Assembly (NCBI GenBank): GCA_029850565.1 | Contig: JARCRR010000200.1 | Span: 1-22,140 of the forward strand | DNA: 22,140 nucleotides | Source of the DNA: Gallionella sp. | GTDB taxonomy: Bacteria; Pseudomonadota; Gammaproteobacteria; Burkholderiales; Gallionellaceae | Direction of reading: 5' to 3' | Shown: positions 1 through 7,262 of the stretch, in pieces | How the letters are laid out: each line of letters opens with the position of its first letter | Position numbering within the stretch: the first letter of the stretch is position 1 | Position numbers and translations under genes: made by a program | The notes under the pieces: generated by a model | What the model was told of the DNA's origin: nothing | The model's input: only the letters and a program-made list of their open reading frames with translations | The model's database searches: none

Positions 1-209
1 TTCAAAAAATGGCCCGCTAGGTTTTTGAGCTTCGCGGGCCGCAGTGGTGTGACGTTTTCATTTATTTCGCTCCCATAACGCCACCAAAAGAGCTTGTTGT
101 TTATTGCGCGCAATGGTGTGCCTGCCGGTGTTCTGGCCTCCTTTCTGGAATACTGCAATTTATGAGATGACTGCTTGATGTGCTGCTGGTCTTGCGAGAG
201 ATGCTTCTG
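1..209 (-). CDS. Possible partial ORF running off the left edge
   Basis: On the minus strand a frame stays open from just after a TAG at 212-210 to the window edge. There is no ATG; TTG codons at 158 and 113 are the only visible start candidates, and neither has a well-placed ribosome site. An AAAGGAGG stretch lies about 20 bases before the second TTG. The peptide after that TTG (beginning LRAINNKLFWWRYGSE) looks protein-like, with mixed charged and aromatic residues. The frame passes through a GC-rich inverted repeat at 11-40 that could instead be a terminator. I do not recognise a family. It follows the gene at 225-542 on the same strand and could be its operon partner. Confidence 0.25.
4..40 (-). 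terminator. Possible rho-independent terminator
   Basis: The arms GGCCCGC (11-17) and GCGGGCC (34-40) are a perfect 7-bp inverted repeat with a 16-nt loop. On the minus strand the stem is followed by ATTTTTT, which fits an intrinsic terminator for the leftward genes upstream of it. The doubt is that an open frame reads through it to the window edge, and only one of the two readings is likely correct. Confidence 0.4.
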
Positions 210-224
210 CTACTTCCTTGGTAA

Positions 225-542
225 TCAATACTCTTCAGGCAGGAGCAAGGTGGTGCTACTCCGATCCGCCTCGGTGATGATCCAGATTCGATTCTCGCCC
301 ACAGGGTAGCTCGATAAAATTCGATAGCCGTTTACAACCGAGTGATCGTTTTCTTCGGCATCTTCTGGTGGCACATTTCCCCAATCTCCACTTTGATGCC
401 GCTGCAATAGTTCAGCTGCATTCACCGCCGCACGATCAAGCAGTTCCAGCGCACCTGGGGTGGCGACAATCTGTCCCAAAGGGAAGCTGATAGTCTTACT
501 CCTTGGATTATCGCCTTGTTTTGGGCCATTCACTGCATTCAT
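225..542 (-). CDS. Small conserved mobile-element protein of unknown function
   Basis: A 105-residue protein with a conserved-looking middle (FPLGQIVATPGALELLDRA) and a C-terminus ending in ITEADRSSTTLLLPEEY. From memory, this pattern is typical of a small family common on plasmids and integrative elements of proteobacteria, often mis-annotated as a type I restriction 'subunit M'. No restriction-subunit motif is visible, so I keep it as unknown. The frame could start 18 codons earlier at 596, but the ATG at 542 has a good AAAGGAG site about 7 bases upstream and is chosen. There is no signal peptide or membrane segment. The family membership supports reading the left part as mobile DNA. Confidence 0.75.
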   Translation of the reverse strand: MNAVNGPKQGDNPRSKTISFPLGQIVATPGALELLDRAAVNAAELLQRHQSGDWGNVPPEDAEENDHSVVNGYRILSSYPVGENRIWIITEADRSSTTLLLPEEY

Positions 543-992
543 GATGATTCTCCTTTCGATAGGCGAACAAAAACCACCAAGAGCTACAAAGCTCATGGTT
601 TTCTTCGTTCAATTGGTTTGGTTTGCTAGGGGGGTAAAACTGGGAAGTGAAACGATGTGCCGCGCTGTGAAATTTAGCTAACTTTTTCAGCCAAATTGTC
701 GTGTGTGAAAATGCTGCACGTTCGCATTATACACCAATTTTGCACAAAAAACAGCATATTTTGCTGCTTAATCATATAGTTAAATATTTTGCCGGTTTGC
801 AAAAATCTGTAAAATCAGCGCGTTTTATGATATTTGCGAGAAATATTAGATGAACAAAAGAGTAAGCCGCAACGTGCTGTGAAATGTGCGCTCCTCACAA
901 TACTACGGACTCAAAGCGAGATACTTGTGAGTGCTTGGTGGGCAATGAAGGAGCTTGCAATTCATTTTTCTACAACTAAGCTAGGGCTGCAT
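543..992. other. AT-rich intergenic region with repeated TTTTGC motifs
   Basis: I see no convincing gene in this 450-bp gap. A 64-codon plus-strand frame at 834-1028 has only a TTG start, no ribosome site, and runs into the gene on the other strand. On the minus strand a TATAAT-like -10 box (726-731) could serve the gene starting at 542, though no good -35 is present. Upstream of it lie ATTTTGC-type motifs near 737, 758 and 785. There is also a CAGCA/TGCTG inverted repeat at 752-766 and a TTTTGC/GCAAAA inverted repeat at 787-804. These could be operator sites. Confidence 0.4.
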
Positions 993-1385
993 TTATATAG
1001 TGTTATTTGGCTTTTTATACTGGCGTAAATTTCCTGAGAATGTCCAAGTTTCCCCTCCTTGCGTCCATTTCCCCTCAACAAAACAGCGTAGCTTCTTCAC
1101 TGTCGGTCTTATTGCATCAAACTGAATCGTTGCGTAATCATCGCTAACGAATCCGACGTAGTTAACTTTATGCTGATTGGCAACATACGTTCCTTTGCTG
1201 GTCAATATGGATTTACCTTCTGTTTTTAACTCCCCATATTCATCAGAACCGGTTAACACAAACGAGGCCTCTCCCGCCCTAATGATCAGTAGATCAGCGT
1301 TCAAGATAAAATCACCACCCTGGACTTCTAGTTCGCCAGAATATGCCAATGTTGTAGCTTGCGACTCGAATTGCCGTGTATTCAT
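993..1385 (-). CDS. Hypothetical protein downstream of the nuclease-like gene
   Basis: A 130-residue soluble protein that I do not recognise. It alternates short hydrophobic and polar stretches (for example DLLIIRAGEASFVLTG and VNYVGFVSDDYATIQFDAI), suggesting a mainly beta-strand fold. There is no signal peptide, membrane segment or cysteine pair. The frame could begin at a GTG at 1391, but a GAGG site lies at the right distance only for the ATG at 1385, so that start is used. It follows the PD-(D/E)XK-like gene by 49 bases on the same strand and is probably co-transcribed with it. That makes it a candidate partner (immunity, inhibitor or accessory protein), which is inference from position only. 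Confidence 0.6.
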   Translation of the reverse strand: MNTRQFESQATTLAYSGELEVQGGDFILNADLLIIRAGEASFVLTGSDEYGELKTEGKSILTSKGTYVANQHKVNYVGFVSDDYATIQFDAIRPTVKKLRCFVEGKWTQGGETWTFSGNLRQYKKPNNTI

Positions 1386-1434
1386 TGCCACCTCACAAGC
1401 TTGTCATTAGTTGGAAATTCACTTGGAACTTGCA

Positions 1435-2094
1435 TCATTGAAACGACTGCTTTCCCCCTTTGCGGGTAAATACAAGCGCAGCGATACACCAAGCACCATC
1501 AGTTACTAGTTCACCACGGTGAATCGAACCTGTAATTGAAATTGCATCAACCCCATGCACGTCAGCCAACTCTTTTGCTTCGGTTTCTATTCGAGATATC
1601 AAATCACGCAACCGTTTGCTTGCGTTGTCATGCTTCCGCTTTGGCTTGCTAACTGACGCGTAATATAGAAACGCCGTAAACTGAAACGAGGAGTTATTAT
1701 TTGCACTGAGTGCAGCGCACAATTCATGAACATCTGGATGAATTACTTCTTTAGTTACCGACCAAATTGGCGATTTAATTTCCACTGCGCCCCTAGGATT
1801 GTCATTTGACCAATAGATAACTATGTCAAACCTACCATTTCGGCGCTCGTGACCAGCTGGACGCCCCAAACAAGACGCACCCGCCTTTTTTCTTGTCAGG
1901 TCAACAGAGACCTCAAGCAAGGTAAAGGTACTTTCAAGCTCGCCAAGCTGAGTTGCTATATAGGTTGTAAGGAAATACTCAGGTGCTTCATCAAACCACT
2001 CACCCCCACTTATATGACGGAAGTCTGATACAGCTTTCTCGCCCCCTAGAATCATTGCATTTATTAATTCTCTCCCGCTGTTAGGGCCTGGCAT
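1435..2094 (-). CDS. PD-(D/E)XK nuclease-like protein
   Basis: A 219-residue protein with a likely PD-(D/E)XK core: Asp90 in RFDIVIYW, then Glu105-x-Lys107 in AVEIKSP, each at the end of a hydrophobic strand. The following helix contains HPDVHELCAALS. This D-(x)n-ExK layout is typical of restriction-endonuclease-fold nucleases; an exact subfamily is not recognisable. The ATG at 2094 has an AGAGGT site just upstream. The gene is divergent from a small XRE regulator, and an 18-bp near-palindrome lies 25 bp before its start, so repression or activation by that regulator is plausible. No methyltransferase lies nearby, so it is not an ordinary type II restriction-modification pair. It may be a defence or element-maintenance nuclease (inference). 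Confidence 0.6.
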   Translation of the reverse strand: MPGPNSGRELINAMILGGEKAVSDFRHISGGEWFDEAPEYFLTTYIATQLGELESTFTLLEVSVDLTRKKAGASCLGRPAGHERRNGRFDIVIYWSNDNPRGAVEIKSPIWSVTKEVIHPDVHELCAALSANNNSSFQFTAFLYYASVSKPKRKHDNASKRLRDLISRIETEAKELADVHGVDAISITGSIHRGELVTDGAWCIAALVFTRKGGKQSFQ

Positions 2095-2118
2095 AGTTAC
2101 CTCTGCAACTCAATTAAA

Positions 2119-2136
2119 CGCGGCACATGTACCGTG
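2119..2136. promoter_or_regulatory. Near-palindromic operator, copy 1
   Basis: This 18-bp site differs at only two positions from the perfect palindrome CACGGTACATGTACCGTG and contains the core ACATGTACCGTG. It sits in the gap between the divergent nuclease-like gene and the XRE regulator. A second copy sharing that 12-base core occurs at 11463-11480. Position and symmetry suggest the operator of a dimeric HTH regulator, most simply the XRE protein encoded next to it. Confidence 0.55.
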
Positions 2137-2169
2137 GCTCAACGCGCATCATAGTTGAATCATGCGCGC

Positions 2170-2412
2170 ATGCCAAACCTCTCCAGAAATCGACAAGACC
2201 CCGTGCTGGTTAAGCTGGGGATGACAATCAGACGTATCCGAATCTCAAAGGAAATCTCTCAGGAAAATCTGGCGCTCATAGCCGAAGTTGATCGAAGTTA
2301 TGTCGGTCGGATAGAACGTGGCGATAACAATGTCGCCATATTGACCCTCACCAAAATTACCAATGCACTGGACATCTCTCTGGCAAAGCTGATGCAGGAA
2401 GCCAGACTTTAA
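2170..2412 (+). CDS. Small XRE/Cro-C1-type HTH regulator
   Basis: An 80-residue protein that is almost entirely a Cro/C1-type helix-turn-helix domain. ISQENLALIAEVDRSYVGRI is the two-helix DNA-binding unit, followed by ERGDNNVAILTLTKITNALD, the usual continuation of the fold. The size matches controller (C) proteins of restriction systems and small element regulators. The frame could start at a TTG at 2155, but the ATG at 2170 gives a conventional protein; neither start has a clear ribosome site. An inverted repeat GCGCAT/ATGCGC (2144-2167) lies just before the ATG. The gene is divergent from the PD-(D/E)XK-like gene, with a palindromic operator between them, so autoregulation is likely (inference). 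Confidence 0.8.
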   Translation: MPNLSRNRQDPVLVKLGMTIRRIRISKEISQENLALIAEVDRSYVGRIERGDNNVAILTLTKITNALDISLAKLMQEARL

Positions 2413-2495
2413 TATCGTCGGCTACCCTTACATTTCCTCACCAAATCGACAAAATCCCAATTTCCTGCGACACAGGTTGACGCAGCGTTGCAGAT

Positions 2496-2523
2496 AATGG
2501 CATTGTTACTTAAATTTGCCATT
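2496..2523. promoter_or_regulatory. Inverted repeat upstream of the DUF2779 gene
   Basis: AATGGCA (2496-2502) and TGCCATT (2517-2523) form a perfect 7-bp inverted repeat with a 14-bp spacer, ending 9 bp before the DUF2779 start. It is well placed to be an operator, possibly for the WYL regulator of the same operon. No second copy was noticed, so this rests on symmetry and position. Confidence 0.3.
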
Positions 2524-2532
2524 GGAAGCGCT

Positions 2533-4035
2533 ATGCGTAATCTTTCAAAATCCAAACTGATCGCCTATCGGCAATGTCCCAAGCGTCTATGGCTGGAAGT
2601 ACATTGCCCTGAGTTGCGGGAAGATTCGGCAGCCACTCAAGCCAGTTTCAAGGTCGGCAACACCGTCGGCGACATCGCGCGGCAAATATACGATCCGGAA
2701 GGGAGCGGCATTTTGCTCGATGCGCAGCGCGATGGTTTCGATGCCGTATTCAAACAGAGTGCAAAGCTACTCGATTCGGCACTGCCAATCTTCGAGGCTA
2801 GCTTTGCCACTGAAGGGGCATTAGCCTTTGCCGACGTGATGCTGCCAGACAAGCAAGGACGAAAGCGCGTATGGCGCATGGTCGAGGTTAAATCATCTAC
2901 CGAGGTTAAGGACTACCACCGTGACGATGCCGCTATCCAGTCGTTCATTGCACGTAAGGCAGGCGTGCCGCTGGCTTCGATAGCGCTGGCGCACATCGAC
3001 AGCGATTGGGTTTATCCAGGCAAAGGGGATTATCGCGGACTGCTTAAGGAATGCGACCTGACTAGCGAGGCATTTAGCCGGGACGATGAGGTGCAGGAGC
3101 TGATTGCTGAAGCACAGAGTGTTGTCGCCAAGAGAAAAGAGCCCAAGATCGGAACAGGCGGGCAGTGTAGCTCGCCATTCGCTTGCGGTTTTTTCGACTA
3201 TTGCCAGTCGCAAGAACCCCAAGCCGAGTTTCCCGTTCACTGGCTTCCGAGTATCCGCGCCAATGCGCTCAGGGAACATATCGCTGCCAACCCAGCACTT
3301 GAGCTGCGCGATACGCCGGATGAGCTGTTGAACGATCTGCAACAGCGCGTCAAGGATCACACTCTTTCCGGCGAAATATATTTTGATGCGGCGAGCGCGG
3401 AGGAGGCACTTCAAGCATATCGCCTACCGGCCTATTTTCTTGATTTCGAGACCATCCAGTTTGCCGTGCCGATCTGGAAAGGAACGCGTCCATATCAGCA
3501 GATTCCATTTCAGTTCAGCTTGCATAGACTGGGCAGAACGGGGAAGCTGGAATCGCAGGCGTTTCTCGATCTTACCGGAGATGATCCTTCTCGCTCCTTT
3601 GCCGATTCATTGATTGCCGCTTGCGGCAACAGTGGGCCGATATTTGTTTATAACGCAGGATTCGAGGGGGCGCGCATCTCCGAATTAGCCAAACGATTCA
3701 AAAAACTTGCTTCCAGCCTCTTGGCAATAAAGGAGCGACTGGTGGACTTGCATCCGATCACCAAGGCCAACTACTACCACCCCAGCCAGCAAGGTAGCTG
3801 GAGCATCAAGGCTGTATTGCCTGCAATCGCACCGGACCTCAACTATGAAGCTCTGGAAGGAGTACAAAATGGTGGCATGGCGATGGAAGCGTATCTTGAA
3901 GCCATCCACCCCGACACTACATCTGAACGCAAAGCGGCAATCGAACAACAACTGCTTGCCTATTGTGGGTTGGATACCTTTGCGATGGTGCGGCTATGGC
4001 AGTTCCTTGCTGGACGAAAAGACCTGGAGTTATAA
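2533..4035 (+). CDS. DUF2779 protein: Cas4/RecB-like nuclease fused to a DEDD-like exonuclease
   Basis: A 500-residue protein matching the DUF2779 family layout. The N-terminal half is a Cas4/RecB-like PD-(D/E)XK domain: Asp101, Glu118-x-Lys120 and Gln136 form the nuclease motif. Cys15 plus Cys212, Cys218 and Cys224 form the four-cysteine pattern that binds an iron-sulfur cluster in Cas4/AddB-type nucleases. The C-terminal half resembles an RNase H-fold 3'-5' exonuclease, with FLDFE (Asp304, Glu306), LVDLH (Asp405) and YCGLDT (Asp481). The ATG at 2533 is chosen over the frame start at 2488 because it follows a GGAAG site and directly precedes the conserved LSKSKLIAYRQCPKRLW. The WYL regulator follows after 5 bp, so they form one operon. 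A DNA-processing or defence role is inference. Confidence 0.85.
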   Translation: MRNLSKSKLIAYRQCPKRLWLEVHCPELREDSAATQASFKVGNTVGDIARQIYDPEGSGILLDAQRDGFDAVFKQSAKLLDSALPIFEASFATEGALAFADVMLPDKQGRKRVWRMVEVKSSTEVKDYHRDDAAIQSFIARKAGVPLASIALAHIDSDWVYPGKGDYRGLLKECDLTSEAFSRDDEVQELIAEAQSVVAKRKEPKIGTGGQCSSPFACGFFDYCQSQEPQAEFPVHWLPSIRANALREHIAANPALELRDTPDELLNDLQQRVKDHTLSGEIYFDAASAEEALQAYRLPAYFLDFETIQFAVPIWKGTRPYQQIPFQFSLHRLGRTGKLESQAFLDLTGDDPSRSFADSLIAACGNSGPIFVYNAGFEGARISELAKRFKKLASSLLAIKERLVDLHPITKANYYHPSQQGSWSIKAVLPAIAPDLNYEALEGVQNGGMAMEAYLEAIHPDTTSERKAAIEQQLLAYCGLDTFAMVRLWQFLAGRKDLEL

Positions 4036-4040
4036 CTGAT

Positions 4041-5030
4041 ATGCCGAAACGCCCCGACACCAAAGAAACCGTCCTGCTTGCGCTTGAACTGATGCGCCGC
4101 ATTCCCCGTGGCCGCACGGTCACTGCCGAAGAGTTGCACGAGCAACTTGTAGACACTGAAGTAAGCCGCGACTTGCGCACCATCCAGCGACAACTGAAAA
4201 TGTTGAGCGAGCATTTCGACATCGAGCGCGATGACCGCACCAAGCCATACGGCTATCGCTGGAAAGAAAACGCAAAAGGCATGGGACTACCCATGCTGAG
4301 CGAGCAGGAATCACTGCTGCTTTCCTTAGCCGAGCAGCATCTGCGCAGCCTGTTGCCAGCCGGCCTGATTAAAACCATGGAGGGTTTCTTCGTGCAGGCG
4401 CGTCGCAACCTTGCGCCATACAACGAAGAAAACAAGGGGAAACGCGAGCGCGAATGGCTTAAGAAAGTGCGTGTGGTAAGCACAACCCAGCCGCTGCTAC
4501 CGCCCAAGATCAAGCCTGGCGTATTCGAGCAAGTCAGCAATGCACTTTATGCCAACCAATGGCTTGCAATCGACTACGAAAATAGAGGGAATAAACGCAC
4601 ACAAACCAACGTAATGCCGCTTGGCTTGGCTCAACAAGGGACACGCCTGTATCTTGTATGCCGCTTCAAGGATTACGATGACGAGCGAAGCCTAGCCCTG
4701 CATCGTATTCATTCCGCGCAGGCATCCACGCTCACCTTCGAGCGCCCCAAGGATTTCGATCTGGAGCAATATGACAATGATGGACGCTTCGGCTTCGGCG
4801 AAGGCAAGCGCGTCAAGCTATCGTTCGTGATTGAAAAGGAAGCGGGGTTCCATCTCATCGAGTCTCCCCTGTCCGAAGACCAGCAAGTCAAAGAGCTTGA
4901 TGACGAATACAGGATAACGGCCACCGTTGTTGATTCAGCGCAATTGGACTGGTGGCTGCGCGGATTCGGTGATCAAGTAAGCCAAATTAGAAAAGGTAGA
5001 GCAACAAGTTCGCTTAGCCAGCAACAGTAA
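4041..5030 (+). CDS. WYL-domain transcriptional regulator (HTH-WYL-WCX)
   Basis: A 329-residue regulator. The N-terminal winged helix (about residues 1-75) includes TVTAEELHEQL and SRDLRTIQRQLKML. The WYL domain (about 160-230) includes LAIDYENRG, MPLGLAQQGTRLYLV and SLALHRIHSA. A C-terminal WCX-like region (about 250-325) ends in QLDWWLRGFGDQV. WYL proteins such as CapW and BrxR control anti-phage systems and are thought to sense nucleic-acid ligands. The frame extends upstream inside the nuclease gene, but the ATG at 4041, 5 bp after the nuclease stop, is the natural start. Being in the nuclease operon, it probably controls that operon, perhaps through the inverted repeat at 2496-2523 (inference). 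Confidence 0.85.
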   Translation: MPKRPDTKETVLLALELMRRIPRGRTVTAEELHEQLVDTEVSRDLRTIQRQLKMLSEHFDIERDDRTKPYGYRWKENAKGMGLPMLSEQESLLLSLAEQHLRSLLPAGLIKTMEGFFVQARRNLAPYNEENKGKREREWLKKVRVVSTTQPLLPPKIKPGVFEQVSNALYANQWLAIDYENRGNKRTQTNVMPLGLAQQGTRLYLVCRFKDYDDERSLALHRIHSAQASTLTFERPKDFDLEQYDNDGRFGFGEGKRVKLSFVIEKEAGFHLIESPLSEDQQVKELDDEYRITATVVDSAQLDWWLRGFGDQVSQIRKGRATSSLSQQQ

Positions 5031-5240
5031 TTTAAATTCCCGTGCGACATAGTTCGTCGTAACAATCCTCATTATGTACACCTCTTAGCTCGCACATTAG
5101 GGCGGGTTAAGAGCGCATCCTGTAGTCATTCGATAATTGTCACCAATTGAAGCCGCATAAATGCCGCGATTCAATGCAAAGCTATCGCATGGCGATTTCA
5201 AGGGTGTTAAACAATCCACAACTACTCAAGAGGAAATGCC

Positions 5241-5915
5241 ATGCTTAGCTTGATAAAGAAATTGAACGGTATCGCCATCGCTATACTTTTACTGTCTCTG
5301 ATGCCATCAGCCTATGCTGAAAATGCGTTAACAGAAAAAGCACTCACCACATTTCTAAAGAATTCGGATGCACTATCAGATCAAGAATTCATGGATATGA
5401 ACAGCAAACTGGTAAGCGATTACACTTTCGAGAAAGTTCAAACCTGTCTCGATGAGAAACTTAAGCCTTACGCAGATAAGCCACATGATGATGCGCTAGC
5501 TCGCAAACTGATTCGATTCACTGCTGAATGCCGCCTAAAATTCTTTAAGGCAAATGAGGCGTTTCAAAAATCAGCCAATACCAATGCACACAAGGAAGTC
5601 GAGGCCATACTCTCAACCAGTGCTGATGACATTACGCCAGAGGCTGCCAAGGAAGCTGTAAATAAAACCATGGCGTTGTTACCTAAGCGGAAGTTTGACT
5701 CAACGGAGAGGGAAATTTTTGCAGCCTTGTATGAAGCCTTCAACGATAAAAGGGACTACAAAACCACGAGAATGTTTGAAGGTCGGAATGGAATTTCGAC
5801 AATTGATGTAGCCCTGGAAAAGCTTGATCCCATCGTCGTTTACCGCGTGGTCAAGAAGACAGTTCTCCTGACGGATACAGTTTGGACGAAAAAACCTCAA
5901 ATAGTGGAATTCTGA
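5241..5915 (+). CDS. Exported hypothetical protein with Sec signal peptide
   Basis: A 224-residue protein with a clear Sec signal peptide: lysines at positions 6-7, a hydrophobic core IAIAILLLSL, and a probable cleavage site after AYA at residue 26. The mature part is charged and probably mostly helical, with two cysteines (69 and 97) that could form a disulfide in the periplasm. I do not recognise a family. The ATG follows AGAGGAAATGCC, a good ribosome site. The gene stands alone, 210 bp after the WYL regulator and 190 bp before the sirtuin-like gene, so its own promoter is likely. A GCGGCCAC/GTGGCCGC inverted repeat follows it. A periplasmic role is the only thing the sequence supports. Confidence 0.7.
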   Translation: MLSLIKKLNGIAIAILLLSLMPSAYAENALTEKALTTFLKNSDALSDQEFMDMNSKLVSDYTFEKVQTCLDEKLKPYADKPHDDALARKLIRFTAECRLKFFKANEAFQKSANTNAHKEVEAILSTSADDITPEAAKEAVNKTMALLPKRKFDSTEREIFAALYEAFNDKRDYKTTRMFEGRNGISTIDVALEKLDPIVVYRVVKKTVLLTDTVWTKKPQIVEF

Positions 5916-5947
5916 TTCCCAAGATTGCCTTTTAGTTTCCTGCTGCT

Positions 5948-5976
5948 GCGGCCACTTCCAAACCATCTGTGGCCGC
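5948..5976. terminator. GC-rich hairpin after the exported-protein gene
   Basis: GCGGCCAC (5948-5955) and GTGGCCGC (5969-5976) are a perfect 8-bp inverted repeat with a 13-nt loop, 32 bp after the stop codon at 5915. There is no T-run; a run of seven Cs follows instead. It may act as an mRNA 3'-end stabiliser or weak terminator. Confidence 0.3.
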
Positions 5977-6106
5977 GACTCCCCCCCAATATGCCAAGAT
6001 TTTTGCACTCGGTTCATGGTGCGCAGCATGAATCGGTACGACACTTTCTGACGCCTGAATGCAAATAATCTCTCTGTAGATCAGTTTGATCAAGGGAGAT
6101 TAGAAG

Positions 6107-6967
6107 GTGGATAAAAATGCTGTTACGGGAATTCCGAAATTCTGGCAAGAGCGGTTAGCACAGCTTGTAGCTCAGCCGACCCTCTGCGTCATTGGATATG
6201 AATTCCATGCAGACTATTACATGCCGCATTTCTACGACACGATTGGTGGCGAATGGTCAAGGCCGGGCAGCAGGCTCAACCCGTTTGCATCGGAATCGCA
6301 CTATCTCGCGGTGTTAGGCTGGGCGAACTGGCGCAAGAACGTCATCACCAAATTCCAGCATCCTGAAAATATCCCCAAGCTCTCGAATCTTCAATCGCTG
6401 GATCAGCTCCGAAAACTTCAACAGCTATTTAGGTTTGGAATAGCAGATCAAAGTCCTGATGGATTCCTAAAGTCCAATCACATTCCCGATGTGCAAGAAA
6501 TATATGGAAATATCCATCACGGAAAATGTCATGCCTGCGGCAATCAGGTTGAACAGTGGCAGTTTGATTCGTCTGCCAAAACAATCATTGCCTGTCAAAG
6601 TTGTGGTGGCAGAATATTTCCAGACATCTACATGTTCGGATGGAACGAACAAATCGAAACAAAAACCATCCTGACAATGACGCTCGCCGAGGTAGAGAAC
6701 CTACTCCTTATCGTTCCAGACAAAGCGCAATTCCAATTCAATACTTGCGCAGAAGTCATGCGGAAAAAACGAGTAATCGAATTTGCGCCCAAGTCGATTG
6801 TTCTCGATCATGGCAAGCAGTCCATCCACATCAAAGACATCGCCAAAATATTGGGCTATAGAGAAAGCGATATTGATGCGCTCAATAAATCGCCAGGATC
6901 GATTGCTGAAACATTGGCTATCTTCAGCGAGTTTTGCATGGCGTGGAAAGATTTGACGATTGAGTAA
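6107..6967 (+). CDS. Sirtuin (SIR2)-like protein with degenerate active site
   Basis: A 286-residue protein. Its centre matches the sirtuin zinc-ribbon region: Cys141-x2-Cys144 and Cys163-x2-Cys166, the latter within CGGRIFPDIYMFGW, very like the sirtuin CGGxLxPDVVxFGE. In sirtuins the catalytic histidine lies in a motif like ELHGS about eight residues before the first cysteine. Here that position reads EIYGN, with Tyr133. The NAD-binding GAGxSxxSGIPxFR motif is not recognisable; the corresponding segment reads VIGYEFHADYYMPHF. The protein may therefore be a non-catalytic NAD- or nucleotide-sensing relative, or a divergent enzyme. The GTG start follows GGGAG about 9 bases upstream. SIR2 domains are frequent in anti-phage systems; a defence role here is inference. 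Confidence 0.65.
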   Translation: MDKNAVTGIPKFWQERLAQLVAQPTLCVIGYEFHADYYMPHFYDTIGGEWSRPGSRLNPFASESHYLAVLGWANWRKNVITKFQHPENIPKLSNLQSLDQLRKLQQLFRFGIADQSPDGFLKSNHIPDVQEIYGNIHHGKCHACGNQVEQWQFDSSAKTIIACQSCGGRIFPDIYMFGWNEQIETKTILTMTLAEVENLLLIVPDKAQFQFNTCAEVMRKKRVIEFAPKSIVLDHGKQSIHIKDIAKILGYRESDIDALNKSPGSIAETLAIFSEFCMAWKDLTIE

Positions 6968-7004
6968 CGAGCGATTTCAGCAAAATTTCACGAAAATGCA
7001 GCTG

Positions 7005-7032
7005 ACTAGCGATAAGCGCGTTTATCAATAGT
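7005..7032. repeat. Spaced palindrome A (11-6-11 layout)
   Basis: Left arm ACTAGCGATAA (7005-7015), six-base centre GCGCGT, right arm TTATCAATAGT (7022-7032). The arms are imperfect inverted repeats, and flanking CTG/CAG extend the pairing to 7002-7035. The left arm is identical to that of the palindrome at 8087-8114. It lies 38 bp after the sirtuin-like gene. Confidence 0.6.
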
Positions 7033-7262
7033 CAGGATCGCGGGCTAGAAATCAGCCAATACGGACGACTCAGGTGATTCGTGGTGACTGGTGAATCGCG
7101 ATAGCACCCAAGGCGCGCTACTAGTATTTGGTAGAATAATCCCCGCGACTGTCGCTAACCTGCCCAGGTTCCAAGATTGGTCTGACCTAGACCTATTGAT
7201 TGTCCGGGCTGGCTGATAAATAACATGGCCGGCGAAGAGAAAGAGCCTTAATTAAGGATGGT

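Noticed and set aside
225..542. Type I restriction subunit annotation for the small left-end protein
   Set aside because: At 105 residues with no methyltransferase or specificity motif, the label is not supported by the sequence.
834..1028. A 64-codon plus-strand frame
   Set aside because: It has a TTG start, no ribosome site, and overlaps the end of the better-supported minus-strand gene at 993-1385.
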